Below the pieces are notes generated by a model that worked only from the letters and a program-made list of their open reading frames with translations, was not told where the DNA came from and did no database searches. A stretch of 13,700 nucleotides of DNA from an uncultured Erysipelotrichaceae bacterium (GTDB lineage Bacteria; Bacillota_I; Bacilli_A; Erysipelotrichales; Erysipelotrichaceae): positions 1 to 13,700 of the forward strand of contig CAJUGR010000046.1 of the NCBI GenBank assembly GCA_910586285.1, in the 5' to 3' direction. A program made the position numbers and the translations under genes. This document shows positions 5,291 through 11,757 of this stretch, one piece after another; position 1 is the first letter of the stretch; each line of letters starts with the position of its first letter.

Positions 5291-6073
5291 TTATATCAGT
5301 TTCATTTCTTTCAGCGTTTGATCAATCGTTGGTTCACTTGACGAGCCGATCACCTTATCTGCATATGGCTTTAACCGTTCATTAGCGCTTCCCATCGCAA
5401 TACCGCAAGCTGCTTCCAGAAGCATTTCCTTATCATTCATCGAATCACCGAATGCCATATACTCATTCGGCGCAAAGCCCCAATAATCCATCAGAACATG
5501 AATGCCCGTTGCTTTGTTCACATCACTCCTTAAGAAATCCACGCAGGTATCACAGGGATGCTGAACCTCAAGGCCTTCAATATTCTCGAAAGGGCTCCAA
5601 TCGTATCCCTTCTTTTCATAAGCGCTGAGCGCTATCAACGGCTCATGACGCCACTCGCGCACCATTGGCACATTACAGTGAAAATCATGAAATACCTTTA
5701 AGGAATATTCATTGGCCGGCATCGTCATAAAATCATACTTGCCATGAGAATGAATACAAACATGGTATTGTTTGCCGAGGTCGAACAGTTTTTGACATTG
5801 TTCTTCGGTAAAATAAGACTCCTGAATCAGTTTTCCGGATTCATCATAAACGCTGCATCCGGCACCGCCGACATAACCGTCCCACGCAAACATTTGTAAA
5901 ACGCCTAACTGTTCCGCCAATTCCTTAGCGCGCCCGCTGCACAAAGCTACTTTATAACCATTCTGCTTTAACCGCGTTACCGCTTCCAAGCTCTCCGGCA
6001 GCACACAGCCGCGGTGATGATCAAAAAATGTACCGTCAATATCGAAAAATACCGCCTTTATCTTCATTCTCAT
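5291..6073 (-). CDS. HAD hydrolase, Cof-type (IIB)
   Basis: This second Cof-type HAD phosphatase (260 aa) is only distantly similar to its neighbour at 4396-5196. Motif I is FDIDGT (Asp11, Asp13), motif II CSGR (Ser46), motif III Lys187 in DVNKATG, and motif IV GDSMND (Asp210, Asp214). The cap domain spans about residues 85-185 and is unusually rich in Cys, His and Trp (for example CIHSH, FHDFHCN, HPCDTC). That pattern could reflect a particular substrate pocket. The start is ATG 6073 with AAAGGAA about 6 nt upstream; another ATG two codons later is less well placed. It has its own terminator. No clear promoter is visible in the 85-bp gap to the GntR terminator, so it may be weakly expressed or rely on read-through. 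The substrate is unknown. Confidence 0.87.
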   Translation of the reverse strand: MRMKIKAVFFDIDGTFFDHHRGCVLPESLEAVTRLKQNGYKVALCSGRAKELAEQLGVLQMFAWDGYVGGAGCSVYDESGKLIQESYFTEEQCQKLFDLGKQYHVCIHSHGKYDFMTMPANEYSLKVFHDFHCNVPMVREWRHEPLIALSAYEKKGYDWSPFENIEGLEVQHPCDTCVDFLRSDVNKATGIHVLMDYWGFAPNEYMAFGDSMNDKEMLLEAACGIAMGSANERLKPYADKVIGSSSEPTIDQTLKEMKLI

Positions 6074-6154
6074 CACTTTCCTTTCTCTTATCATTTATTC
6101 CTTTACTCATTTTAAATGAATCGCTTTCGCTTCTATTCTGCTGTTTTTGCCAAA

Positions 6155-6197
6155 AAGAAGTGATGCGCAGCGGCTTTTATGCGAAGCTGCACATCAC
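6155..6197 (-). terminator. Terminator after the isomerase-GntR operon
   Basis: On the minus strand, GTGATG-x-GCAGC (read from 6197 down) pairs with GCTGC-x-CATCAC over 11 pairs with one mismatch around a 14-base loop (arms 6186-6197 and 6160-6171), then TTCTTTTT. A further inverted repeat, TTAAGT-4-ACTTAA (6220-6235), lies between it and the GntR stop. Confidence 0.75.
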
Positions 6198-6237
6198 ATG
6201 GCTTTCGGTGTTATTCACCTTAAGTTGACACTTAACG

Positions 6238-6993
6238 TCATTGTGGTGTTGACGGTGAATCTCCGCCCAATTCCAGCGTATAAGAATAACGCTCACCCAA
6301 ATAATAAGACACCGTATACTCCAATACCTTTTGTTCATGATCATAAGAAACGCGTTCCCGAATCAACAGCGGATCGCCCGGTTTGATATCCAGTTTTTCA
6401 CTGACTTCCCGATTGGCCGTAACCGCCTTGAAAATCTCACGGGTTTTGACCGGCTTATTAATCTTCAATTCATCCAATAACGCATACATACTATCGTAAT
6501 AGCATGCATCGTCTAACGGAAGGTCACGGTCTTTGGAGAAATAGCTGATGAAATAGACAATCGGTTCTCCATCGGCACAGCGTACCCGATCCAGCCGATA
6601 CAACGGATCCTTTTTGGCACAACCGAATATTTCTGATAAATGGGCATCGGCCTCGACCAAGCTCATATGCGCATATCGGGTACTCGGCTTGATTCCTCGT
6701 TCCAACATTTCATTGGTAAAGCTTTTGATACCGACCAATTGTTCTTCAATTTTTTTCGGGTAGACCACTCGCGTACCTTTACCGCGAGCGCGCTCTACCA
6801 ACCCCTCGCTTTCCAACTGGGCAATCGCCTGACGAGCGGTAATGCGGGAAACGTGAAACATTTCCTGAAGCTGCGCCTCACTCGGCAAGGAATCGCCGGG
6901 GGCATACTCCCGCGCAAGAATTTTATCGCGAATAATCATTTTAATTTGAACATATAAAGGGACGGCCCCCTTATCAAAATCCAACTGGGTCAT
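6238..6993 (-). CDS. GntR family (HutC/UTRA) transcriptional regulator
   Basis: This 251-aa regulator has an N-terminal winged helix-turn-helix at about residues 10-78 and a C-terminal UTRA effector domain at about 95-245 that senses small metabolites, typically sugar phosphates. The HTH shows the family signature PLYVQIK, then GDSLPSEAQL and SRITARQAI. The start is ATG 6993 because GGAGGT lies 6 nt upstream; the ATG eight codons earlier includes that site inside the coding sequence. It is the last gene of the isomerase operon, 41 bp after the PMI-like gene with no terminator between, so it is probably made with the enzymes and feeds back on them. The inducing ligand would be expected to be a substrate or product of those enzymes, which is inference. 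Confidence 0.9.
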   Translation of the reverse strand: MTQLDFDKGAVPLYVQIKMIIRDKILAREYAPGDSLPSEAQLQEMFHVSRITARQAIAQLESEGLVERARGKGTRVVYPKKIEEQLVGIKSFTNEMLERGIKPSTRYAHMSLVEADAHLSEIFGCAKKDPLYRLDRVRCADGEPIVYFISYFSKDRDLPLDDACYYDSMYALLDELKINKPVKTREIFKAVTANREVSEKLDIKPGDPLLIRERVSYDHEQKVLEYTVSYYLGERYSYTLELGGDSPSTPQ

Positions 6994-7034
6994 GAAGCCA
7001 CCTCCATGCACTATCATATCATAAACTCAATCAT

Positions 7035-8774
7035 TTAGCACTGTTTTCTTACATAAGCTTTGATGACACCGATTTTCTGACCTTCGGAATCCCCGTAAGG
7101 ACGAATTGTATATTTACCGACGCTGGCCGGAATAATGAAGGTTTCCGCATAATGAACCACGAACGGCGCAAAGCTTCCGTCTTCACTTTCCACAACAGCT
7201 TCCTTACCATCCACCAAGTTTAACATATTGACACCGCCGTCCGTATCATGATGAGTGGTGCGATCGCTCCAGATTCTTCTTGTTTCAATGAATTCCAATT
7301 CATGCAGACCGGTATGTTCCTCTACATAATTCTCATTATGTTCGACTTCATAGATCGCATTAACCAAATTCTTTTCCACCCATTTGGTGGTACGATCCCA
7401 CTGAATGACTTCCTTACCGTGTTCCACATGAACCGGGCGCGGACGACCGTCCATCCCAAGACGACCCCAATCCCACAGTTTGAAAGTAAAGATATACGGA
7501 GTGGCGCTGATTTCCAATACCATCGCATTCGTTCCCGAGCAGTGACAAGTGCCGGCCGGAATCAGGAAGTGATCATGCTTCTTTGCCGGGAATTTATTAA
7601 TATATTTCTCGGCATCAAATTCGATCTCACCGCGGTTGGCACGACGCAAATCATCAATCATCTCATCCTTGTCGATACCTTCCTTCAAGCCCAGATAAAC
7701 ACAGGCATCATCCCCGGCATCCAAAATATAATAACTTTCATCCTGGGTATAACTCATGCCGAACTGCTTATGCATATACTCCGTTACCGGATGCACCTGT
7801 AAACTCAAATTCTGTCCGCTCATCGTATCGAGAAAATCAAAGCGAATCGGGAATTCGGCACCGAAGCGTGCATAAACCTGTTGTCCTAACAGCGCTTTCG
7901 GCTGATACAATACCAGATCCATGGCCGGAATTTCTACAATACCGTCCGCAAATTCCAAATAGAGTGAATTTTCTTCCGGAACGCCGTCAAAACTCCAGGC
8001 AAAGTTTACTTTTTCACGATCCAAGTCGCAGACTTCCTTCATCCATTGTCCGCCCCAAACACCCGGATCGAAATAGGGAACGGTCCGGAACGGCTGTTGG
8101 GCAATCTGACGCAAACCATCGCGCAATGCTGCACCCGGTATCATCTTCGGGTCGTTTTTCTTATTGGTATCGATCAGCCAATCGATGTCCTCAAACAACG
8201 ACATTTTGTGCTTGTCGGCGATTCGCCATTCAATAAAGAAACCGCGTTTGTTTTTGCGCAGCGGATCTTCATCGTAATTACTGCACTTATAATTGCCTTT
8301 GCCGGCACGATAACGCATTTGAATTTCCCAGCGTGCCATATCGAAATAAACCAGGCGATCACCGGGGTTCACCAAGTGAGCAGCGAAACCATATACAATG
8401 ACCGTACCCTGTGCTGCTTCTACTTGCTTACGAGCCGCTTCCAGCTTTTCCAAATCAATAAAGTCGATCACTTCACCATAATACATTTTACCAAATACCC
8501 GATCATCGGTTAAATGATATTTCATCTGTTCCGTGATTGTTTTCTCTTCTTTGAAAATATCGATCATATTGATCAACAGTGACGGCTCCAGTTTTTCTAA
8601 CTCAGGTAAGATTTCCTCATCATATACACCCGGATACGTGTCGCATACCAATACATATTTCGGCGCAGTGATTTCCTGTTTCCATGTTTTAATGATGGCT
8701 TCATAGCCTACAACAGCTTCTGTTTCATGTCCTTTGATTTTTGTACTTGGAAATTTATTATATTTGCTTGTCAT
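7035..8774 (-). CDS. PMI-like isomerase with unrecognised N-terminal domain (579 aa)
   Basis: The C-terminal part, about residues 232-579, aligns with class I mannose-6-phosphate isomerase. VWGGQWMKE (239-247) matches YLWGGTKLK of ManA, and the metal ligands are conserved as Gln326, His328 (SLQVHP), Glu346 (DESYYI) and His411 (AGTCHCSG). At the presumed catalytic Arg position (TYRVYDFGR in ManA) it has Lys432 (TFKLWDWGR). The N-terminal region of about 230 residues is not PMI. Its alternation of strands such as KYVLVCD, TVIVYGF and DRLVYFD recalls a P-loop kinase-like fold, but no Walker A motif is visible. It is nearly twice ManA's length. Start ATG 8774 has GGAGG 7 nt upstream and overlaps the preceding stop by one base (TAATG). 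It sits between the cupin isomerases and the GntR gene. Substrate unknown; a ketose/aldose phosphate other than mannose 6-phosphate is plausible. Confidence 0.85.
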   Translation of the reverse strand: MTSKYNKFPSTKIKGHETEAVVGYEAIIKTWKQEITAPKYVLVCDTYPGVYDEEILPELEKLEPSLLINMIDIFKEEKTITEQMKYHLTDDRVFGKMYYGEVIDFIDLEKLEAARKQVEAAQGTVIVYGFAAHLVNPGDRLVYFDMARWEIQMRYRAGKGNYKCSNYDEDPLRKNKRGFFIEWRIADKHKMSLFEDIDWLIDTNKKNDPKMIPGAALRDGLRQIAQQPFRTVPYFDPGVWGGQWMKEVCDLDREKVNFAWSFDGVPEENSLYLEFADGIVEIPAMDLVLYQPKALLGQQVYARFGAEFPIRFDFLDTMSGQNLSLQVHPVTEYMHKQFGMSYTQDESYYILDAGDDACVYLGLKEGIDKDEMIDDLRRANRGEIEFDAEKYINKFPAKKHDHFLIPAGTCHCSGTNAMVLEISATPYIFTFKLWDWGRLGMDGRPRPVHVEHGKEVIQWDRTTKWVEKNLVNAIYEVEHNENYVEEHTGLHELEFIETRRIWSDRTTHHDTDGGVNMLNLVDGKEAVVESEDGSFAPFVVHYAETFIIPASVGKYTIRPYGDSEGQKIGVIKAYVRKQC

Positions 8775-9331
8775 TATTTGTCCTCCACTTTCTCAAATTG
8801 TAATTGATTGTCTTTCTTATAAACACGATAACCAAACGGTTGTTTTACCACTGCATCATAGTCATGCCCGGCATCGCATGGCCAACAGGCACCGACCTTC
8901 ATCAAGGTATCACCGGTATTGATCAAACGATGAGCCAATTTACCGTCAATGTGATGCAGCGAACCGGGATATACCTTTTCCGCCCATGTTTCGCCCTGTT
9001 CATCCATTAACATCAATAATCCTTCTCCCGCAATACCGATATAGAATTCTGCGCAGTTGCGATTGCTGTGCCAGTGTCCGCGAGTCATATTACATTCCTG
9101 ATTGACGGTAACCGGATATAATACCGTTAAGCCCCAATTTAAATTGCCACTTTGTTTATCATCTCCCTGCGTGTAATGGTAAACGTCATACATCACCGTA
9201 TCATCACTCAAATCCTCAGGAGTTTTATAAAATGCTTTGGCATCTTTGTAGGCCTTGGATGATGAAGTCACATCACATCCTTTGACCACATCATTAAAAT
9301 CATGAATCACTTTTGGTTCGATTACTTTCAT
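8774..9331 (-). CDS. Cupin-type glucose-6-phosphate isomerase-like protein (185 aa)
   Basis: This protein resembles the metal-dependent cupin phosphoglucose isomerases (PF06560 type) first known from archaea, which interconvert glucose 6-phosphate and fructose 6-phosphate (EC 5.3.1.9). The single cupin barrel shows His86 and His88 (RGHWHSN), Glu95 (CAEFYIG) and His134 (LAHRLIN) as metal ligands. The length of 185 aa is typical for the family. The start is ATG 9331: GGGAGG lies about 10 nt before it, while the ATG six codons upstream contains that site. The start overlaps the upstream gene's stop by 4 nt (ATGA), and its own stop overlaps the next start by 1 nt, so all three genes are likely translated as a coupled set. 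A different aldose or ketose phosphate is possible given the duplication. Confidence 0.85.
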   Translation of the reverse strand: MKVIEPKVIHDFNDVVKGCDVTSSSKAYKDAKAFYKTPEDLSDDTVMYDVYHYTQGDDKQSGNLNWGLTVLYPVTVNQECNMTRGHWHSNRNCAEFYIGIAGEGLLMLMDEQGETWAEKVYPGSLHHIDGKLAHRLINTGDTLMKVGACWPCDAGHDYDAVVKQPFGYRVYKKDNQLQFEKVEDK

Positions 9332-10104
9332 TTGTGAAATTCCTCCCATTCTTTTTCTTTGCGCTTTGGTTGTGATACAAATAAGAAGCGATCGGGGTCT
9401 TCCGTAAATTGCGTATAGATCGGTTTCCCCGATTCTAACTGGAATTGGGGATAATCATGTGCTTCAATCACGTGCAGTGTAGCACTTTGATAATGGGGAT
9501 TGCGTTTCCAGATCACCTTTCCTTCGCTGACTTCCGGGAAAAAAGCGATACCATGATGGGCGCGTACCTGATCATAATCAAAACCAAAATCCCGTACACA
9601 CCACGCGCCGAAGGTCAAAGGCTTTTTGGCATTAGCACTGATTGTCGCATGAACCCAACCCGGTGGTACAATCACTACCTCACCGGCTTTGGCATGAACC
9701 GCATAACAATTACCGGCATCATCATCGCCATACTCCTGCATATAAATAAATGCTTCGCCATCCCAAATCTCATACACCTCACAAGTAGAACTGCCGCAGG
9801 AAGGAGAAACAGCATGAATATGACCTTGTGAACGTACCGGTTCCTTGCCAATCGTACCTTTCGCATACGTCACCGCCCCAAACAACAAATTCCGCTCCAA
9901 CATCGCCTGCTTGTCTTGAATTCGTCCGACATCCATCACAATACTGTAAGGGATAGCAGGTCCATTGCTGGTCGGATCCTGAAGCGAAGCACGAATTGAT
10001 TCCAGCGTTCGCTGCTCCGCTTGAGGATGGAACACATCATCACCATATTCAAAATCCATGTCATCCGCACGGCTGGATATGGCAAAGCCGGGATAAAATT
10101 CCAT
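9328..10104 (-). CDS. Cupin-type glucose-6-phosphate isomerase-like protein (258 aa)
   Basis: This is a longer, divergent member of the same cupin isomerase family as its downstream neighbour. Metal-site residues are His95 and His97 (QGHIHAV), Glu109 (TCEVYEI) and His152 (GWVHATI). PPGW precedes the last ligand. An N-terminal extension of about 50 residues and a C-terminal tail of about 60 residues (ending in a basic run, QPKRKEKEW) are not seen in the 185-aa paralogue. A run between the histidines and the glutamate (SPSCGSST) lengthens that loop, so the pocket should differ. It is the first gene of the operon. ATG 10104 has AGGAGG 6 nt upstream, and the promoter is at 10148-10176. The two paralogues may form a hetero-oligomer or act on successive isomerisations; this is inference. 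Confidence 0.82.
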   Translation of the reverse strand: MEFYPGFAISSRADDMDFEYGDDVFHPQAEQRTLESIRASLQDPTSNGPAIPYSIVMDVGRIQDKQAMLERNLLFGAVTYAKGTIGKEPVRSQGHIHAVSPSCGSSTCEVYEIWDGEAFIYMQEYGDDDAGNCYAVHAKAGEVVIVPPGWVHATISANAKKPLTFGAWCVRDFGFDYDQVRAHHGIAFFPEVSEGKVIWKRNPHYQSATLHVIEAHDYPQFQLESGKPIYTQFTEDPDRFLFVSQPKRKEKEWEEFHK

Positions 10105-10147
10105 AACACACCTCCTATTTGTTATATCATTATATCAATCTATCTGA

Positions 10148-10176
10148 ATTGTATTACTTTTGCCGGCATCTGTCAA
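10148..10176 (-). promoter_or_regulatory. Promoter of the isomerase-GntR operon, palindrome in spacer
   Basis: On the minus strand, TTGACA (10171-10176) and TACAAT (10148-10153) are separated by 17 bp. The GC-rich palindrome TGCCGGCA (10161-10168) sits in the middle of the spacer and stands out in AT-rich surroundings, making it a candidate operator for one of the GntR proteins. Near-repeats GATATAAT/GATATAAC lie between the -10 box and the ribosome binding site. Confidence 0.75.
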
Positions 10177-10185
10177 CCGAAAATA

Positions 10186-10209
10186 CAAAAAAACCGATCA
10201 CAAGATCAG
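10186..10209 (-). terminator. Terminator of the upstream GntR gene
   Basis: On the minus strand, CTGATC (10204-10209) pairs with GATCGG (10194-10199) around a TTGT loop, then seven T. The stem overlaps the GntR stop codon. It insulates the gene from the isomerase promoter about 10 bp downstream. Confidence 0.75.
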
Positions 10210-10964
10210 CTTTCTCGATTCATTAAACGCATCTTAAATTGATTGCGATCCCCGCGATAATCGGCGATCGACAATTCCATCGGTTGATCATCCTTATTAT
10301 AAGCAATCGTTTTTACGTGCATCAAGGCTTGTTTGGGATCGATTTCCAACAGCTTCGCCTCACACATCGGTGCCAATCTCGCCTCAACACTGCGATCGAC
10401 ATAAATAATCGGGGTATCATAATCATGAGCCATGACATCATATAGCGATACCGATTCAAAATCAACCTTTTCAATACCGGAAAAACGCTCATAAGGAACA
10501 TACGTATGGACCAATACCATCGGCTGTTCATCCGCATACCGCAATCGCTCCAAATGGAAGACTTGTTCACTATTCGCAAACACCTTTTGACAGATTTCCG
10601 GGGTTGCGATGACCTCGCTCGTTAATACTGAGGTGGACGGTGTCAAATGCAGACTGCGCATTTCTTCATCAAAACTGCTCAGCTTTTGAAAAAAGAAACC
10701 CTCGATTTTCGGTTGCGATACAAATGTGCCCTTGGCTTTCATTCGGTTTATATATCCCTCATTGATCAACTCCAAAAAAGCTTGGCGCACTGTCGGCCGG
10801 GAAATATCTAATAACTCACAAAATTCTGCCTCTGTCGGCAATTTATCCCCTGGTTGAAACACCCCCTCTTTTAATAATTCCAATAGCTGCGCCTTTAATT
10901 GAAAATATAAAGGAATCGGTGAATTCTTTTGAATCATAAAATGCTTAGCAATTTGTTTATCCAT
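10206..10964 (-). CDS. GntR family (HutC/UTRA) transcriptional regulator
   Basis: This 252-aa regulator has a winged helix-turn-helix at about residues 16-86 (PLYFQLKAQL, GDKLPTEAEF, SRPTVRQAF, AKGTFV) and a UTRA ligand-binding domain at about 95-248. It is a different lineage from the GntR protein at 6238-6993, sharing mainly the family motifs. Start ATG 10964 is preceded by AGAAGG at about 7 nt. Its promoter is divergent from the deoC-like operon, with overlapping -35 boxes, so it most likely controls that operon and itself. Control of the isomerase operon next door is also possible. The ligand is unknown, but a deoxy-sugar or ketose phosphate handled by the adjacent aldolase or isomerases is a reasonable guess. 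Confidence 0.9.
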   Translation of the reverse strand: MDKQIAKHFMIQKNSPIPLYFQLKAQLLELLKEGVFQPGDKLPTEAEFCELLDISRPTVRQAFLELINEGYINRMKAKGTFVSQPKIEGFFFQKLSSFDEEMRSLHLTPSTSVLTSEVIATPEICQKVFANSEQVFHLERLRYADEQPMVLVHTYVPYERFSGIEKVDFESVSLYDVMAHDYDTPIIYVDRSVEARLAPMCEAKLLEIDPKQALMHVKTIAYNKDDQPMELSIADYRGDRNQFKMRLMNRES

Positions 10965-10987
10965 GGCTTTACCTTCTTTGTACTAAT

Positions 10988-11016
10988 ATTATAACGAAAA
11001 AAAAGTTATTTGACAA
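10988..11016 (-). promoter_or_regulatory. Promoter of the GntR gene (divergent)
   Basis: On the minus strand, TTGTCA (11011-11016) and TATAAT (10988-10993) are separated by 17 bp. The -35 box is the complement of bases that also form the -35 box of the plus-strand deoC-like promoter, so polymerase can occupy only one promoter at a time. Confidence 0.7.
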
Positions 11017-11050
11017 CGTTAGATTATAATGTTATAATGTAATTACATTA
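11010..11050 (+). promoter_or_regulatory. Consensus promoter of the deoC-like operon with operator dyads
   Basis: TTGACA (11010-11015) and TATAAT (11033-11038) are separated by 17 bp, and TG precedes the -10 at the extended position: a near-ideal promoter. A perfect 16-bp palindrome TAATGTAATTACATTA (11035-11050) covers the -10 end and the start point. A second dyad ATTATAA-TG-TTATAAT (11023-11038) covers the spacer and -10. A promoter this strong with dyads at its core is expected to be held off by a repressor, most simply the divergent GntR protein. Confidence 0.75.
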
Positions 11051-11064
11051 AAGGAGGATCTATT

Positions 11065-11757
11065 ATGGATATCAACAACTTAACGGAAGCAGCACTTGCC
11101 AAATATTTCGATCACACTTTCTTGAAGGCCTATGCGACCAAGGCTGATTTTGAGAAACTCTGTAAAGAAGCGCGGGAACTGGGTACCGCAATGGTAGCGA
11201 TCAATTCCTCGCCGGTCACCTTATGTAAGGAACTGTTAAAAGGCAGCGATGTTCACGTTGGCGCAGCCATTTCCTTCCCATTGGGACAAACTCCGCTGGC
11301 AATCAAAGTCGCGGAAACGAAACAAGCCATTGCTGAAGGTGCCGATGAAATCGATTATGTCATCAATATCGGTGAAGCAAAGATGGGAAACTGGGCTTAT
11401 ATTGAAGAAGAAATGCGCCGGATTGTAGCGGTTTGTCGCGAACATAACGTGTTAAGTAAGGTCATTTTTGAAAACTGTTATTTAGAAAAAGCAGAAATTA
11501 AAAAGCTGGCAGAAATTGCCAAGGAAGTAAAACCGGACTTCATTAAAACCAGCACTGGTTTCGGTACCGGAGGCGCTACCATTGAGGATGTAAAGCTAAT
11601 GAAGGATACAGTAAAGGATGACGTAAAAGTCAAGGCCGCAGGTGGTATTCGCGATTGGCAAACATGTAAAGCGATGATTGAAGCCGGTGCTGAGCGTATC
11701 GGAACCAGCAGTTCTATTGCCATTCTGGAAGGCTTCCGTAAGGAGCGCGGTTTATGA
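11065..11757 (+). CDS. Deoxyribose-phosphate aldolase-like protein (DeoC family)
   Basis: This 230-aa class I aldolase of the DeoC family has a TIM barrel. The classic enzyme cleaves 2-deoxyribose 5-phosphate to glyceraldehyde 3-phosphate and acetaldehyde (EC 4.1.2.4). The catalytic set is present: Schiff-base Lys161 (KTSTGFG), Lys190 (VKAAGGIRD) and Asp97 (EIDYVINIG). Several normally conserved surroundings differ. Where typical enzymes read roughly SVCVNP it has AMVAINSSP (42-50), for VIGFPLG it has AISFPLG, and for VIIETC it has VIFENC. The variant pocket could mean a different aldehyde or sugar phosphate. Start ATG 11065 has GGAGG 7 nt upstream (11053-11057). The end overlaps the reductase gene by 4 nt (ATGA). 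The usual deo partners (phosphopentomutase, nucleoside phosphorylase) are absent here, which also weakens a simple nucleoside-catabolic role. Confidence 0.85.
   Translation: MDINNLTEAALAKYFDHTFLKAYATKADFEKLCKEARELGTAMVAINSSPVTLCKELLKGSDVHVGAAISFPLGQTPLAIKVAETKQAIAEGADEIDYVINIGEAKMGNWAYIEEEMRRIVAVCREHNVLSKVIFENCYLEKAEIKKLAEIAKEVKPDFIKTSTGFGTGGATIEDVKLMKDTVKDDVKVKAAGGIRDWQTCKAMIEAGAERIGTSSSIAILEGFRKERGL

Noticed and set aside
6220..6235. TTAAGT-4-ACTTAA dyad near the GntR stop as an operator
   Set aside because: It lies between the stop codon and the terminator hairpin of the same gene, with no promoter next to it; most likely part of 3' RNA structure.
7248..8513. Several long reading frames antisense to the PMI-like gene (for example 7248-7802 and 8046-8513)
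   Set aside because: They lie wholly opposite a gene with clear domain motifs, lack convincing ribosome binding sites and show no recognisable protein features.
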